Shown here: in pieces, positions 31,061-38,930 of the stretch
Layout of the letters: the number at the start of each line of letters is the position of its first letter
How positions within the stretch are numbered: the stretch's first letter is position 1
From: Rosistilla ulvae
Lineage (GTDB): Bacteria; Planctomycetota; Planctomycetia; Pirellulales; Pirellulaceae
Length of the DNA: 64,000 nucleotides
Direction: 5' to 3'
Assembly: GCF_007741475.1 (NCBI RefSeq)
Contig: NZ_CP036261.1
Location: forward strand, 558,001 to 622,000
Notes under the pieces: model-generated
What the model was told of the DNA's origin: nothing
The model's database searches: none
Seen by the model: the letters and a program-made list of their open reading frames with translations, nothing else
Program-made: the position numbers and the translations under genes

Positions 31061-32701
31061 CTATTCGGCCAGTTTGATCTCGCCCGGACGCCAGCTTTTG
31101 TCAAAGAAGGATGGCATGGGGCTGTAGAGTCGCAGGATTGTGAACCAGCCTTTTTCGGGATCGGTCTGGATCCAGTTTCCCCGCTCGACGCCTTCGGGCT
31201 GCTTCGGTGCGAAGTAGATCGTGGTCGAACCGTCCTTGGCCGCCGTCGCGGCGGGAGAAGGATAGGTCTGGCTGCCAGCGCGTGGGTATTTCTGCGGTGT
31301 CTGCAGCATCGAACGCGATTGATTGTCGTAGACCGTGAACGACCAGAAGGCGTGGGCCGGAATCCCCTTGGGGAGAGTGACCTCGTAGGTCTTGCTGCCG
31401 TCGAACGCTTCGCCTTGGGTATCCAAGAAACTCATAAGGTACTGGGAACCGACACCGGGGATTCGCATGATCATGCCCGGGGAATCAAGGGTGTAGGCGT
31501 AATAGAAGGCCGTGCGAGAATCGAGCGTTCGGGCACCGGTCGGTGGCTGTGGCTTGAACATCCCATCGGCATACGCTGGCGGAGGTGTTTCGAAAAACGC
31601 ACCCCCTTCGAACAACATGTTGCCCCACTGCGAATTGGGGTAATAAGCCCACTCGGGATGAAGCGTGGCGTATCGCCAGTTCAAGACGCGCCCTGTGGCG
31701 TTGCCGATCGCTGCGGCGTCGGTGAGGATTCGTTTTGTCCGGGCATCGGGGTTGAAAGGCTTGCCATGCTGGATGCCAATCGCCGCCAATTGTCCCGCCA
31801 GTTCGACGTCGTAGCTGGTGGCAGGTTGCTGTTGGACGTTTTCGTTGATCATCTCAAAGAAACCATAGTCGCTCGGTGGGATCGTGTTGAACGACTTGTC
31901 CGACGCGTCGACAAACTTCGTTTCGGGCAGCGGCGGATTCTCTCCCAACTTAACTGTTCCCTCGAGCGCCTCGGCGATGCTCGTGCCGAAGCCGCCGGGT
32001 GTGTAGGGGTAGATCTTCAGGTTCTTCTTGATGTTCTCGACAGCCGGCTTGGGATCGTTTTCGACGAGGAATGAACGAGCGGCGTAGAGGACGCGATTGG
32101 TTTTGGAGTGGGCAACGAAATAACCGCCTTCGGGCAGCGGGCCGTCGTAGCCTGGGGGCACGATCAAATATTTGCCCCCTTGGCCGCGATCGGGACCGGG
32201 CCGACCGATGTCGATGATCCACGAGAACCACATGTCGTTGATGGTCCCCAGTCCGGCCGGAGGTTGCTCCAGTACCATCGGTCCATCGGACAGATTGATC
32301 ACGCTCAGGTAATAAATCGTGTCGCAGTTGGCAGTCAAAAAGAGCGAGCTGGAATCCATCAGATCGGGAAAGATGACGACGGAGTTGTCCGCCGCGCCGA
32401 TGCTTTCCATCCCCTTGGCGATCGCATAGGCCGAAGCGCCGCGGAAGCTGTTGTTGTAAGCAGCCAACGCGTTGGTAAAGGTCAGGACATCTTTCACTCT
32501 TTTTGCTGTCGCCTCGGTCGGCGCCCCGTCCTGGAATTCAAGCTTCCCGAACGGACTCTCCTCTTGATCGGGAGTGCTGATCGCCGCGGGGATCGGAGTC
32601 AGCTGTTGCGCGTCGGCGCGGCGGTTGTCAGAAATCAGTCCCCACGCCGCCGCAACGGTGAGGGCTGTGGCGATCACGCCGGTTCGACTCGAATTCGTCA
32701 T
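31061..32701 (-). CDS. DUF1254/DUF1214 domain-containing exported protein
   Basis: A 546-residue protein with a signal-like N-terminus (GVIATALTVAAAWGL). DUF1254 occupies about residues 55-200 (SSSLFLTANCDTIYYLSVI, LGTINDMWFSWIIDIGRPGP). DUF1214 occupies the C-terminal third (TLPKGIPAHAFWSFTVYDNQ, WIQTDPEKGWFTILRLYSP). The pair is widespread and secreted; the function is unknown despite frequent annotation as a cell-envelope protein. The ATG at 32701 is preferred because residues from the upstream in-frame start (32878) are not family-like. Monocistronic. Confidence 0.88.
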   Translation of the reverse strand: MTNSSRTGVIATALTVAAAWGLISDNRRADAQQLTPIPAAISTPDQEESPFGKLEFQDGAPTEATAKRVKDVLTFTNALAAYNNSFRGASAYAIAKGMESIGAADNSVVIFPDLMDSSSLFLTANCDTIYYLSVINLSDGPMVLEQPPAGLGTINDMWFSWIIDIGRPGPDRGQGGKYLIVPPGYDGPLPEGGYFVAHSKTNRVLYAARSFLVENDPKPAVENIKKNLKIYPYTPGGFGTSIAEALEGTVKLGENPPLPETKFVDASDKSFNTIPPSDYGFFEMINENVQQQPATSYDVELAGQLAAIGIQHGKPFNPDARTKRILTDAAAIGNATGRVLNWRYATLHPEWAYYPNSQWGNMLFEGGAFFETPPPAYADGMFKPQPPTGARTLDSRTAFYYAYTLDSPGMIMRIPGVGSQYLMSFLDTQGEAFDGSKTYEVTLPKGIPAHAFWSFTVYDNQSRSMLQTPQKYPRAGSQTYPSPAATAAKDGSTTIYFAPKQPEGVERGNWIQTDPEKGWFTILRLYSPMPSFFDKSWRPGEIKLAE

Positions 32702-33051
32702 GGGATCATCTCGAAATGTGTGAGTAGTGGAAGAGTTTGCCTCCGCAGCCAGGAAACGAGCAGTACCCCGCAGGGACGATGAGAAGAAGGGTTTCCGGTC
32801 CCATTCGATCGCGGCCGCCATTGTATTTGCAAGCGTTTTGACGCCGGATATCGTATCCCGATTGGCTGGTGAAGGCAATCATCGCGATTCGCGAAGGCAA
32901 ATCCAGGTTTCCGCTTGCAGTATCAGCCGTCACGCAGTTGCAATCCCCAGATTTCTCATCCGGGTCATTCGATGAAAGTGAAGCAGAGGTTGAGGTATAC
33001 TCTTGTCAATTGATTGAACGCGTTGTTTCTGTTTGACGAGGAATCCCACGA
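32702..33051. other. divergent spacer between the DUF1254 and ThuA genes
   Basis: 350 bases holding two divergent promoters. A possible -10 TATACT (32996-33001) lies about 50 bases before the ThuA start, with only a weak -35 (TGAAAG, 32973-32978) at 17-base spacing. Nothing else recognised. Confidence 0.35.
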
Positions 33052-33984
33052 GTGAATGCTTCTCTGTTTCGCCGATTGTCGGCGCTCTTCTTGATCGCTG
33101 CGGTGACGACTGTCGCCGTGGCGGATGACCATCGTTTGGTGCTTGTCGCGGGCAAGCCGTCGCACCCGCCGCGGTTACACGAATTCAATGCCGGCGTGCA
33201 GTTGTTGGCCAAGTGTTTGCAAGACGTTCCCGGTCTGCAGACCGACGTTGTCTTGAACGGTTGGCCCGAGGATGAATCGATCCTGGAAAAGGCTGATGCG
33301 ATCGTCTTCTATATGGACGGCGGGGCGCGTCACGAAGTGGTGCAAGAGGAAGGCCGGCGGTTGAAGATGATCGACCGTCTTGCTGCGAAAGGCGTCGGAC
33401 TCGGCTTCATGCACTACGGCGTGGAGATCTTGGCCGATCAGGCGAGCGGCGAATTTAAGCGTTGGATCGGCGGTCACTATGAAAACATGTTCTCCTGCAA
33501 TCCGATTTGGGAGCCGCAGTTTGCCAGCCTTCCCGAGCATCCGATCACCCGCGGCGTGAAGCCGTTTGCGATTCAAGACGAATGGTATTTCAACATGCGC
33601 TTTGTCGCTGATATCCCCGGCAACGAGTCGCGCGACGTCGAGGATCTGAAGTTTGTCCCGATCTTGGTGGCAAGTCCCAGCGATACAGTCCGCGATGGTC
33701 CCTATGTCTATCCCAAGGGACCCTACCCGCACATCCAGGCATCGAAGGGACGGGCCGAAGCGATGTTATGGACGGTGGAGCGTCCCGATGGCGGACGCGG
33801 CTTCGGTTTCACCGGCGGCCATTTTCATGACAACTGGGGGAACGACGATTTTCGCAAAGTGGTCCTCAACACGATGCTCTGGACCGCAAAGGTTGAGGTC
33901 CCATCACAGGGCGTCGTCTCGGCGGTCAGCGAAGAACAGCTGAACGCGAACCTCGATCCCAAACCATCACGAAAGAAAAAGTAG
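33052..33984 (+). CDS. ThuA domain-containing exported protein
   Basis: A 310-residue protein beginning with GTG at 33052, preceded by a GAGGA ribosome site, and a signal peptide (RRLSALFLIAAVTTVAVA). The ThuA-like (trehalose-utilisation, class I amidotransferase-like) fold is indicated by HRLVLVAGKPSHPPRLHEFN, DAIVFYMDGGARH, GLGFMHYGVE, HPITRGVKPF and GFTGGHFHDNWGNDDF. In planctomycetes, ThuA proteins are thought to act in sugar or glycan turnover; the reaction is unproven. The C-terminus is basic (PSRKKK). Confidence 0.9.
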   Translation: MNASLFRRLSALFLIAAVTTVAVADDHRLVLVAGKPSHPPRLHEFNAGVQLLAKCLQDVPGLQTDVVLNGWPEDESILEKADAIVFYMDGGARHEVVQEEGRRLKMIDRLAAKGVGLGFMHYGVEILADQASGEFKRWIGGHYENMFSCNPIWEPQFASLPEHPITRGVKPFAIQDEWYFNMRFVADIPGNESRDVEDLKFVPILVASPSDTVRDGPYVYPKGPYPHIQASKGRAEAMLWTVERPDGGRGFGFTGGHFHDNWGNDDFRKVVLNTMLWTAKVEVPSQGVVSAVSEEQLNANLDPKPSRKKK

Positions 33985-33991
33985 AGACTGC

Positions 33992-34010
33992 GGCGGGAAC
34001 GTTTCCCGCC
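33992..34010. terminator. hairpin after the ThuA gene
   Basis: GGCGGGAA (33992-33999), CGT loop, TTCCCGCC (34003-34010), starting 8 bases after the ThuA stop and between convergent genes. No U-tract follows, so assignment as terminator is tentative. Confidence 0.4.
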
Positions 34011-34136
34011 ACGGGATCGTGATCGATTGCCGATCGGCCAGCAGCAACGCGTTAGCGTCTGGTGCCTTGAGCAGCCATCCGCTAACGCATCGGAGATGAT
34101 TGGCTTCGCGCGGCTTGGCGATGCCAGCGAGCGTTG

Positions 34137-34985
34137 CTATGCCAACGCTTTGTCGAACAGAACAAGCATCCGTTTCCAAGCTTTTTCGGCTTGTTCCTGG
34201 TTGTGGACGCGCGTGTCGGGTGGGCACCAACCGTGCCCGGCCGGATAGACTTCGATCTCTGCCGGCAGGTTGGCCGCGGCAAACGATTTTTCCAGCACGT
34301 CCTTCGCTTCGGGATCGCGTTGGTCGTCGTTCTCCGCAACCGCGATCAGGAACTGAGCCTTCATCTGTGGAATCAAGCGATGCGGGCTGTCGGGGCTGTC
34401 GGTCGCCAGACCACCGCCGTGGAACGTGGCTGCCGCGCCGACGCGGGTTGGAACCGCTGCAGCAGTCCGCATCACGATCGGGCCCCCCATGCAATAGCCG
34501 GTCGTGCCGATCTTCTTGCTCTTGTCGACCTGCGGCTGCGCATCCAACCAGGCGATGAACGCCTTGGCGTCGGTTGTCTGTGTTGTGGGTGTGAGCGATT
34601 TCGCCAACGGACGCACGTCGGGAATCGGCGTGTTGGCTCCCTTCGCCGCCGTGGGTGCCTTCATCGTCCGATAGAACGGATTGACGACCAGCACGCTGTA
34701 GCCCGATTCGGCTAGCCGCTGCGCCATCTGGCGAAATGCGGGACGCAGTCCAAAGATGTCGGGCCAGATCAAGACGGCTGCGTGGGCACCGGTCTTGGGG
34801 GCGACGAAGTAGGCGTCGCAATCACCATCGGGAGTTTTGATCGTCACGTCGCTGCCGCTCACTTCCGCAGCATCGGCAGCCCGAGGCAGCAGCATCGCGG
34901 CGCCAACGCCTGCGGCCGCCAAGGTGCCGAGGTCGCGGCGGGAGTACTTTTTCAGGTCGTCTTCAAAATGATCTTGATCGCACAT
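34137..34985 (-). CDS. dienelactone hydrolase family protein, Tat-exported
   Basis: About 282 residues. A twin-arginine leader (YSRRDLGTLAAAGVGAAML) is followed by an alpha/beta hydrolase domain of the dienelactone hydrolase type: VLIWPDIFGLRPAFRQMAQR, nucleophile elbow GYCMGGP (Cys nucleophile, about residue 165), and a late His in AGHGWCPP. Family enzymes open lactones such as dienelactone, but this exported version is typical of planctomycetes and its substrate is unknown. The ATG at 34985 is preferred over 35033. The leader region upstream is full of hairpins (35041-35328). Confidence 0.88.
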   Translation of the reverse strand: MCDQDHFEDDLKKYSRRDLGTLAAAGVGAAMLLPRAADAAEVSGSDVTIKTPDGDCDAYFVAPKTGAHAAVLIWPDIFGLRPAFRQMAQRLAESGYSVLVVNPFYRTMKAPTAAKGANTPIPDVRPLAKSLTPTTQTTDAKAFIAWLDAQPQVDKSKKIGTTGYCMGGPIVMRTAAAVPTRVGAAATFHGGGLATDSPDSPHRLIPQMKAQFLIAVAENDDQRDPEAKDVLEKSFAAANLPAEIEVYPAGHGWCPPDTRVHNQEQAEKAWKRMLVLFDKALA

Positions 34986-35040
34986 GGCGGAGAGTTTCTC
35001 TGGAGGAAGGGAACGTTCAGGAAGGAACTCCATTTTGTGC

Positions 35041-35328
35041 TGCCCTGTGGGGACAAATCAACAGGGCAAATCGGCGTTTCCATTGGAGGTGTTTTGCTGC
35101 CGCCGATTTTCAAGGCGATCGGGATTCGGCTAATTGGTTGCCCGATCAGACGTTTGCCAGGGCGTGGCAGATGTACGGGGAAACGCTCGCCATCGGTGGT
35201 GGCCAGCCGCGGTAGCGGCGATAGCGAGTAGCCCACGGCGTCAGCCGTGGGATTGCAATTAACCAACAACGCAAAGCCCCGGAAGGGGCGACAGGTGGCC
35301 AGCGATCTGTCGCCCCTTCCGGGGCTTT
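35041..35328. repeat. cluster of palindromic repeats
   Basis: The 372-base gap upstream of the hydrolase gene contains at least five stems. These are 35041-35048/35061-35068 (8 bp), 35068-35076/35101-35109 (9 bp), 35117-35123/35141-35147 (7 bp), 35232-35239/35244-35251 (CCCACGGC, GTCA loop) and a perfect 22-bp stem 35273-35294/35307-35328 with 12-nt loop. The last begins AAAGCCCC and ends GGGGCTTTT, like a bidirectional terminator between the haloperoxidase end (35358) and the hydrolase promoter. Confidence 0.65.
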
Positions 35329-35357
35329 TCGTGTTGGCGGATTAGGATTGCGCTCCA

Positions 35358-37256
35358 CTACAGCAGATTGTTCGCGAAGATCGAATCGACTGCGGCGAGT
35401 CGGCTGTTGCGCGACTTCTGCCGTTCCAGTTCGTCTTGCGACTGACCGTTGTTGTTTCCGCCTCCTTGATTGTTGGTTCCCGGGTCGCGGTCGAAATCGA
35501 CCCACTGCGAGTCGTCGTCGGAGTCGGTGTCGAAGGCCGATGCGACGCTGGCGGCGACGGCTTGGCCTACGTCTTGACCGACGAGATCGTCGAAGTCGAA
35601 GTGGATGCCGAGATAGACGCGGCTGCGACCATTCTCCGCCATCGCTTCGCTGAATGAACTGAACGACCGCGTCGCGTCATCGAGATCCAGTCCGTAGGCC
35701 TCTTGCAGTTCGGGATCTTCGAGCAAGATCTCCAGCTCCTCGGACGTCAGTTCAAAGGCGATGTCATCGGTCCCGTAGAACTCTTGCAGCGTGCCGAACA
35801 GGGCACCGCCAAACGTGGCGTGGCCGGAGATGTAGGTGGGGAACTGAGGCGTGAAGCCGATCTCATCCTCTCCACCATCGGGAGCTCCCAAAGCAGTCCA
35901 GTCGGGATCGCCTTCAGTCAACGCGTTACCGTCGAGGTCACCGCTTTGGATCGCGGTGACCGGTCGCCAGAACTCCTCGGTGAACTTCGTATCCCAAGCG
36001 ACGATCGCGGCGTCCGCCATCGCCACTGAAGCTTGTGCAAAGAGCGCCGCGTTCTCCTCCAGCGTGTTGCCTTCTTGCGCTGCGACGGTCAGCAGCACGT
36101 CGTTGTAGATCGCCAACGGCGTCCCCAGTCCTTCTCGGTCGTAGGCCCAGAAGATGCCGATTTCGGTCTGCTCCGCGGTCCGCGTGGTGCTGTCGAACGC
36201 GCCCAGTTCTTGGACTTCGTTGTACGACGCCGCATACTCTTCGCTGGTCAGAGCCGGGGTGGACTCGGGCAGGAATGCATCGGTCGAATCGATGGCAAAC
36301 GTGTCGACTTCGCCCCAAGCGGGGCCCCAGACGGGAACGTCGGGGTTCAGCGGATCGGCTTGGAACGAACCGACTTCGTCCGAATAGGTGTAGTCGACGA
36401 CGGCGTCGGATCCATCGTCGGCGCGGTTGGCTAAGATCTGGTTGCCAATCTCCGACCCCACCGTCAAGCTGTCGCTGAAGTTGGCGTCGTTTTCGTAACC
36501 GGCGAGGCTGGTTTCCAGGAACGCGTCGAGCGTCGCTTGTTGGTCGGGATAGAGCGAACTGAGCACCGTGTAGGCAGCTTGCGATGCTGCCACCTCCGTC
36601 GTGATGTCGTCGGTCTCCACCGAGAATTCGTATTCGTAGAACGTCTCTGCGTCAGAGCCGTTTTCGCCGATCTGGGCCGCATCGAAGATCGCCAAGTTCA
36701 ACATCGCCATCGATCGGGACGCGTAGCCAGGGTTCTGATTCTCCACGCTGTCGGCCAACAGTTCGCCAAAGAGATCGTTCCACTGCAACACGACATCGCC
36801 GCTTTCATCCGACGTCGGCGTGGTATCCTCCTCTTCCTCCTCCGTCGTCGTTTCATCCGTCGGCTGATCGACCGAATTGTCGGGGCGATCGAACGAATCG
36901 CCGCCGCCGTCGCGTCGATTCAAGCGATTGATCACCATCAATGCATCGATCGGAGTCTGTTGTCCGTCGTTGTTCACATCGGTTTTCCGTCCTGAATCCG
37001 ACGCGGTTTGGCCATCGGCGTTGTTCGACGATTGCCGGTTCATCTGATTGATGATCGTCAGCGCCTCGACTGCCGTCACGATACCGTCCTGGTTCACATC
37101 TTCGGGTATTAGTTCGTTATGAAAGATGTTTGCGGCCAACAACTGTCGCTTGTCGAGTTGCTCGACACGGCATCGTCGACGCGTTTTGTAACGCCGGCGA
37201 CTGGCTTGTTCCGCGGACTTGCGACGACCTAGCCATTGATCCCAGATACGTGCCAT
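35358..37256 (-). CDS. vanadium-dependent haloperoxidase-like PAP2 protein with dockerin repeats
   Basis: A 632-residue extracellular protein. The N-terminus has a basic segment and the planctomycete surface motif RVEQLDKRQLLAA. Two dockerin-like EF-hand repeats follow (DVNQDGIVTAVEALTIINQM and DVNNDGQQTPIDALMVINRL), then an acidic Thr/Glu linker. The catalytic domain keeps the vanadate-pocket pattern: K-x6-RP in KFTEEFWRP (about residue 425), PTYISGHATFGG (about 472-483) and SRVYLGIHFDFDD (about 541-553). This supports a haloperoxidase or acid-phosphatase-like activity on the cell surface. The ATG at 37256 is chosen; the longer in-frame start (37421) is not family-like. Confidence 0.85.
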   Translation of the reverse strand: MARIWDQWLGRRKSAEQASRRRYKTRRRCRVEQLDKRQLLAANIFHNELIPEDVNQDGIVTAVEALTIINQMNRQSSNNADGQTASDSGRKTDVNNDGQQTPIDALMVINRLNRRDGGGDSFDRPDNSVDQPTDETTTEEEEEDTTPTSDESGDVVLQWNDLFGELLADSVENQNPGYASRSMAMLNLAIFDAAQIGENGSDAETFYEYEFSVETDDITTEVAASQAAYTVLSSLYPDQQATLDAFLETSLAGYENDANFSDSLTVGSEIGNQILANRADDGSDAVVDYTYSDEVGSFQADPLNPDVPVWGPAWGEVDTFAIDSTDAFLPESTPALTSEEYAASYNEVQELGAFDSTTRTAEQTEIGIFWAYDREGLGTPLAIYNDVLLTVAAQEGNTLEENAALFAQASVAMADAAIVAWDTKFTEEFWRPVTAIQSGDLDGNALTEGDPDWTALGAPDGGEDEIGFTPQFPTYISGHATFGGALFGTLQEFYGTDDIAFELTSEELEILLEDPELQEAYGLDLDDATRSFSSFSEAMAENGRSRVYLGIHFDFDDLVGQDVGQAVAASVASAFDTDSDDDSQWVDFDRDPGTNNQGGGNNNGQSQDELERQKSRNSRLAAVDSIFANNLL

Positions 37257-37496
37257 GATTTTCACCAATCGAGAGTAGAGCGAGAAGAGAAGTGCCCCGG
37301 GGGCGGGCACCGTTTCGCATTCGGCGTTGGAGTGCTCTCTATAGGTGCAGTTTCGATTGCTCTGCGCCACGGTCGCTGGGGAAATTTTTGGCGAATGGAT
37401 CGCGTTGCCGGTTCGGCGCAAGGATCTACCGCGCGGCGGGACTTGCCGGTTTGATTGTCAGAATGAGCTTGCCGTTTGCAACGCGTCGGCTGGTGA

Positions 37497-38924
37497 TTAG
37501 GAAAGGATGTTTTTGATCACGTTGCCGTGGACATCGGTCAGACGGAAGTCGCGGCCGGCGTAGCGGTAGGTCAATTTGGTGTGGTCAAATCCCAGCAAGT
37601 GCAGGATCGTGGCGTGCAAGTCGTGGACGCTGCAAGGGTTTTCCGTCGCTTTGAATCCAAATTCATCGGTCGCTCCATGCACGGTCCCGCCGCGGACGCC
37701 ACCGCCCGCCATCCAAACGCTGAAGCCGTAATGGTTGTGATCGCGGCCGAGCGTCTCGGCTCCGCCACCGGTTAGTTCGACGGTGGGCGTGCGGCCAAAC
37801 TCGCCTCCCCAAATCACCAGCGTGTCGTGGAACATGCCACGGCGTTTTAGATCGGTCAGCAGAGCGGAGATCGGTTGGTCGATTTCGGCCGACAACTTGC
37901 GATGTCCCGCTTCGAGTTTCGCATGATGGTCCCAGACATTGCCCGCACCGTGCCACAATTGAACGTAGCGGACGCCGCGTTCCAATAGTCGCCGGGCGAT
38001 CATCGTCTGTCTGGCGTGGACTCCCTTGCCATAAAGATCGTGCGTCTCCTGTGTTTCGTCGGCGACATCAAACGCGTCGGCAGCTTCCATCTGCATTCGG
38101 AAGGCCAGTTCGAACGATTGGATTCGCGTTTCCAGGCGAGGATCGTGACGGGCCGATTGGTGTTCGGCGTTCAGTTGTCGCAGCAGATCCAGTTGCTGTT
38201 GTTGGACTTGGGTCGTGGCGTGAGGGCTGCGGATGTTTTCGATCAGTTTGTCGATCCGGCTGTGCTTCGGATCGACGTAGGTTCCTTGGTAGCTGCCCGG
38301 TAGAAAGCCCGACTGCCAGTTCTCCGCTCCTTTGACCGGCAGGCCATTGGGGCACATCGAGATGAAGCCGGGGAGGTTTTGGTTTTCGGAACCCAAGCCA
38401 TACAGTGCCCACGCGCCGACGCTGGGGCGTGGCAAAACCGAATCGCCGCAATTCATCAGCATCAGCGACGGTTCGTGGTTGGGAACTTGAGCGTACATCG
38501 AACGGATGACGGCGATGTCGTCGATATGCTCGGCCGTTCGTGCGAACAGTTCGCTGACTTCGATCCCGCTCTCGCCGTACTTCTTAAACGCAAACGGCGA
38601 CGGCATGCAGGCTCCCGTTTTCCGTTCGGTCGCCAGCGACATCGGTGGCGCTTGGCCTGCGTATTTCTCTAACGTCGGCTTCGGGTCGAACGTGTCGACG
38701 TGCGACGGTCCGCCGTTGAGAAAGAAGTGGACCACACGTTTGACGCGGCCGGGAAAGTGAGGTGCCTTGGGAGCCAGCGGCGATGACGTATCGTTATCGG
38801 ATGTTGTCGATGACACGTCGTTTTGATCGGCGAACAAACTGTTCAGGCCGAGCATGCCCAGGCCGATGCCCGAACGCTGCAGCAGGGCGCGACGGTCGAT
38901 GTGATGCGATGAAGAGAATGGCAT
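37497..38924 (-). CDS. DUF1501 domain-containing exported protein
   Basis: A 475-residue DUF1501 protein with a Tat-like start (DRRALLQRSGIGLGML). Family motifs include HFFLNGGPSHVDTFDPKP, YGLGSENQNLPGF, IWGGEFGRTPTV and LLGFDHTKLTYRYAGRDFR. Its start is 6 bases after the stop of the PSD1 gene on the same strand, so the two form an operon, in the same gene order as the 11787-16494 pair. The reaction is unknown. Confidence 0.92.
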   Translation of the reverse strand: MPFSSSHHIDRRALLQRSGIGLGMLGLNSLFADQNDVSSTTSDNDTSSPLAPKAPHFPGRVKRVVHFFLNGGPSHVDTFDPKPTLEKYAGQAPPMSLATERKTGACMPSPFAFKKYGESGIEVSELFARTAEHIDDIAVIRSMYAQVPNHEPSLMLMNCGDSVLPRPSVGAWALYGLGSENQNLPGFISMCPNGLPVKGAENWQSGFLPGSYQGTYVDPKHSRIDKLIENIRSPHATTQVQQQQLDLLRQLNAEHQSARHDPRLETRIQSFELAFRMQMEAADAFDVADETQETHDLYGKGVHARQTMIARRLLERGVRYVQLWHGAGNVWDHHAKLEAGHRKLSAEIDQPISALLTDLKRRGMFHDTLVIWGGEFGRTPTVELTGGGAETLGRDHNHYGFSVWMAGGGVRGGTVHGATDEFGFKATENPCSVHDLHATILHLLGFDHTKLTYRYAGRDFRLTDVHGNVIKNILS

Positions 38925-38930
38925 TTGGGA

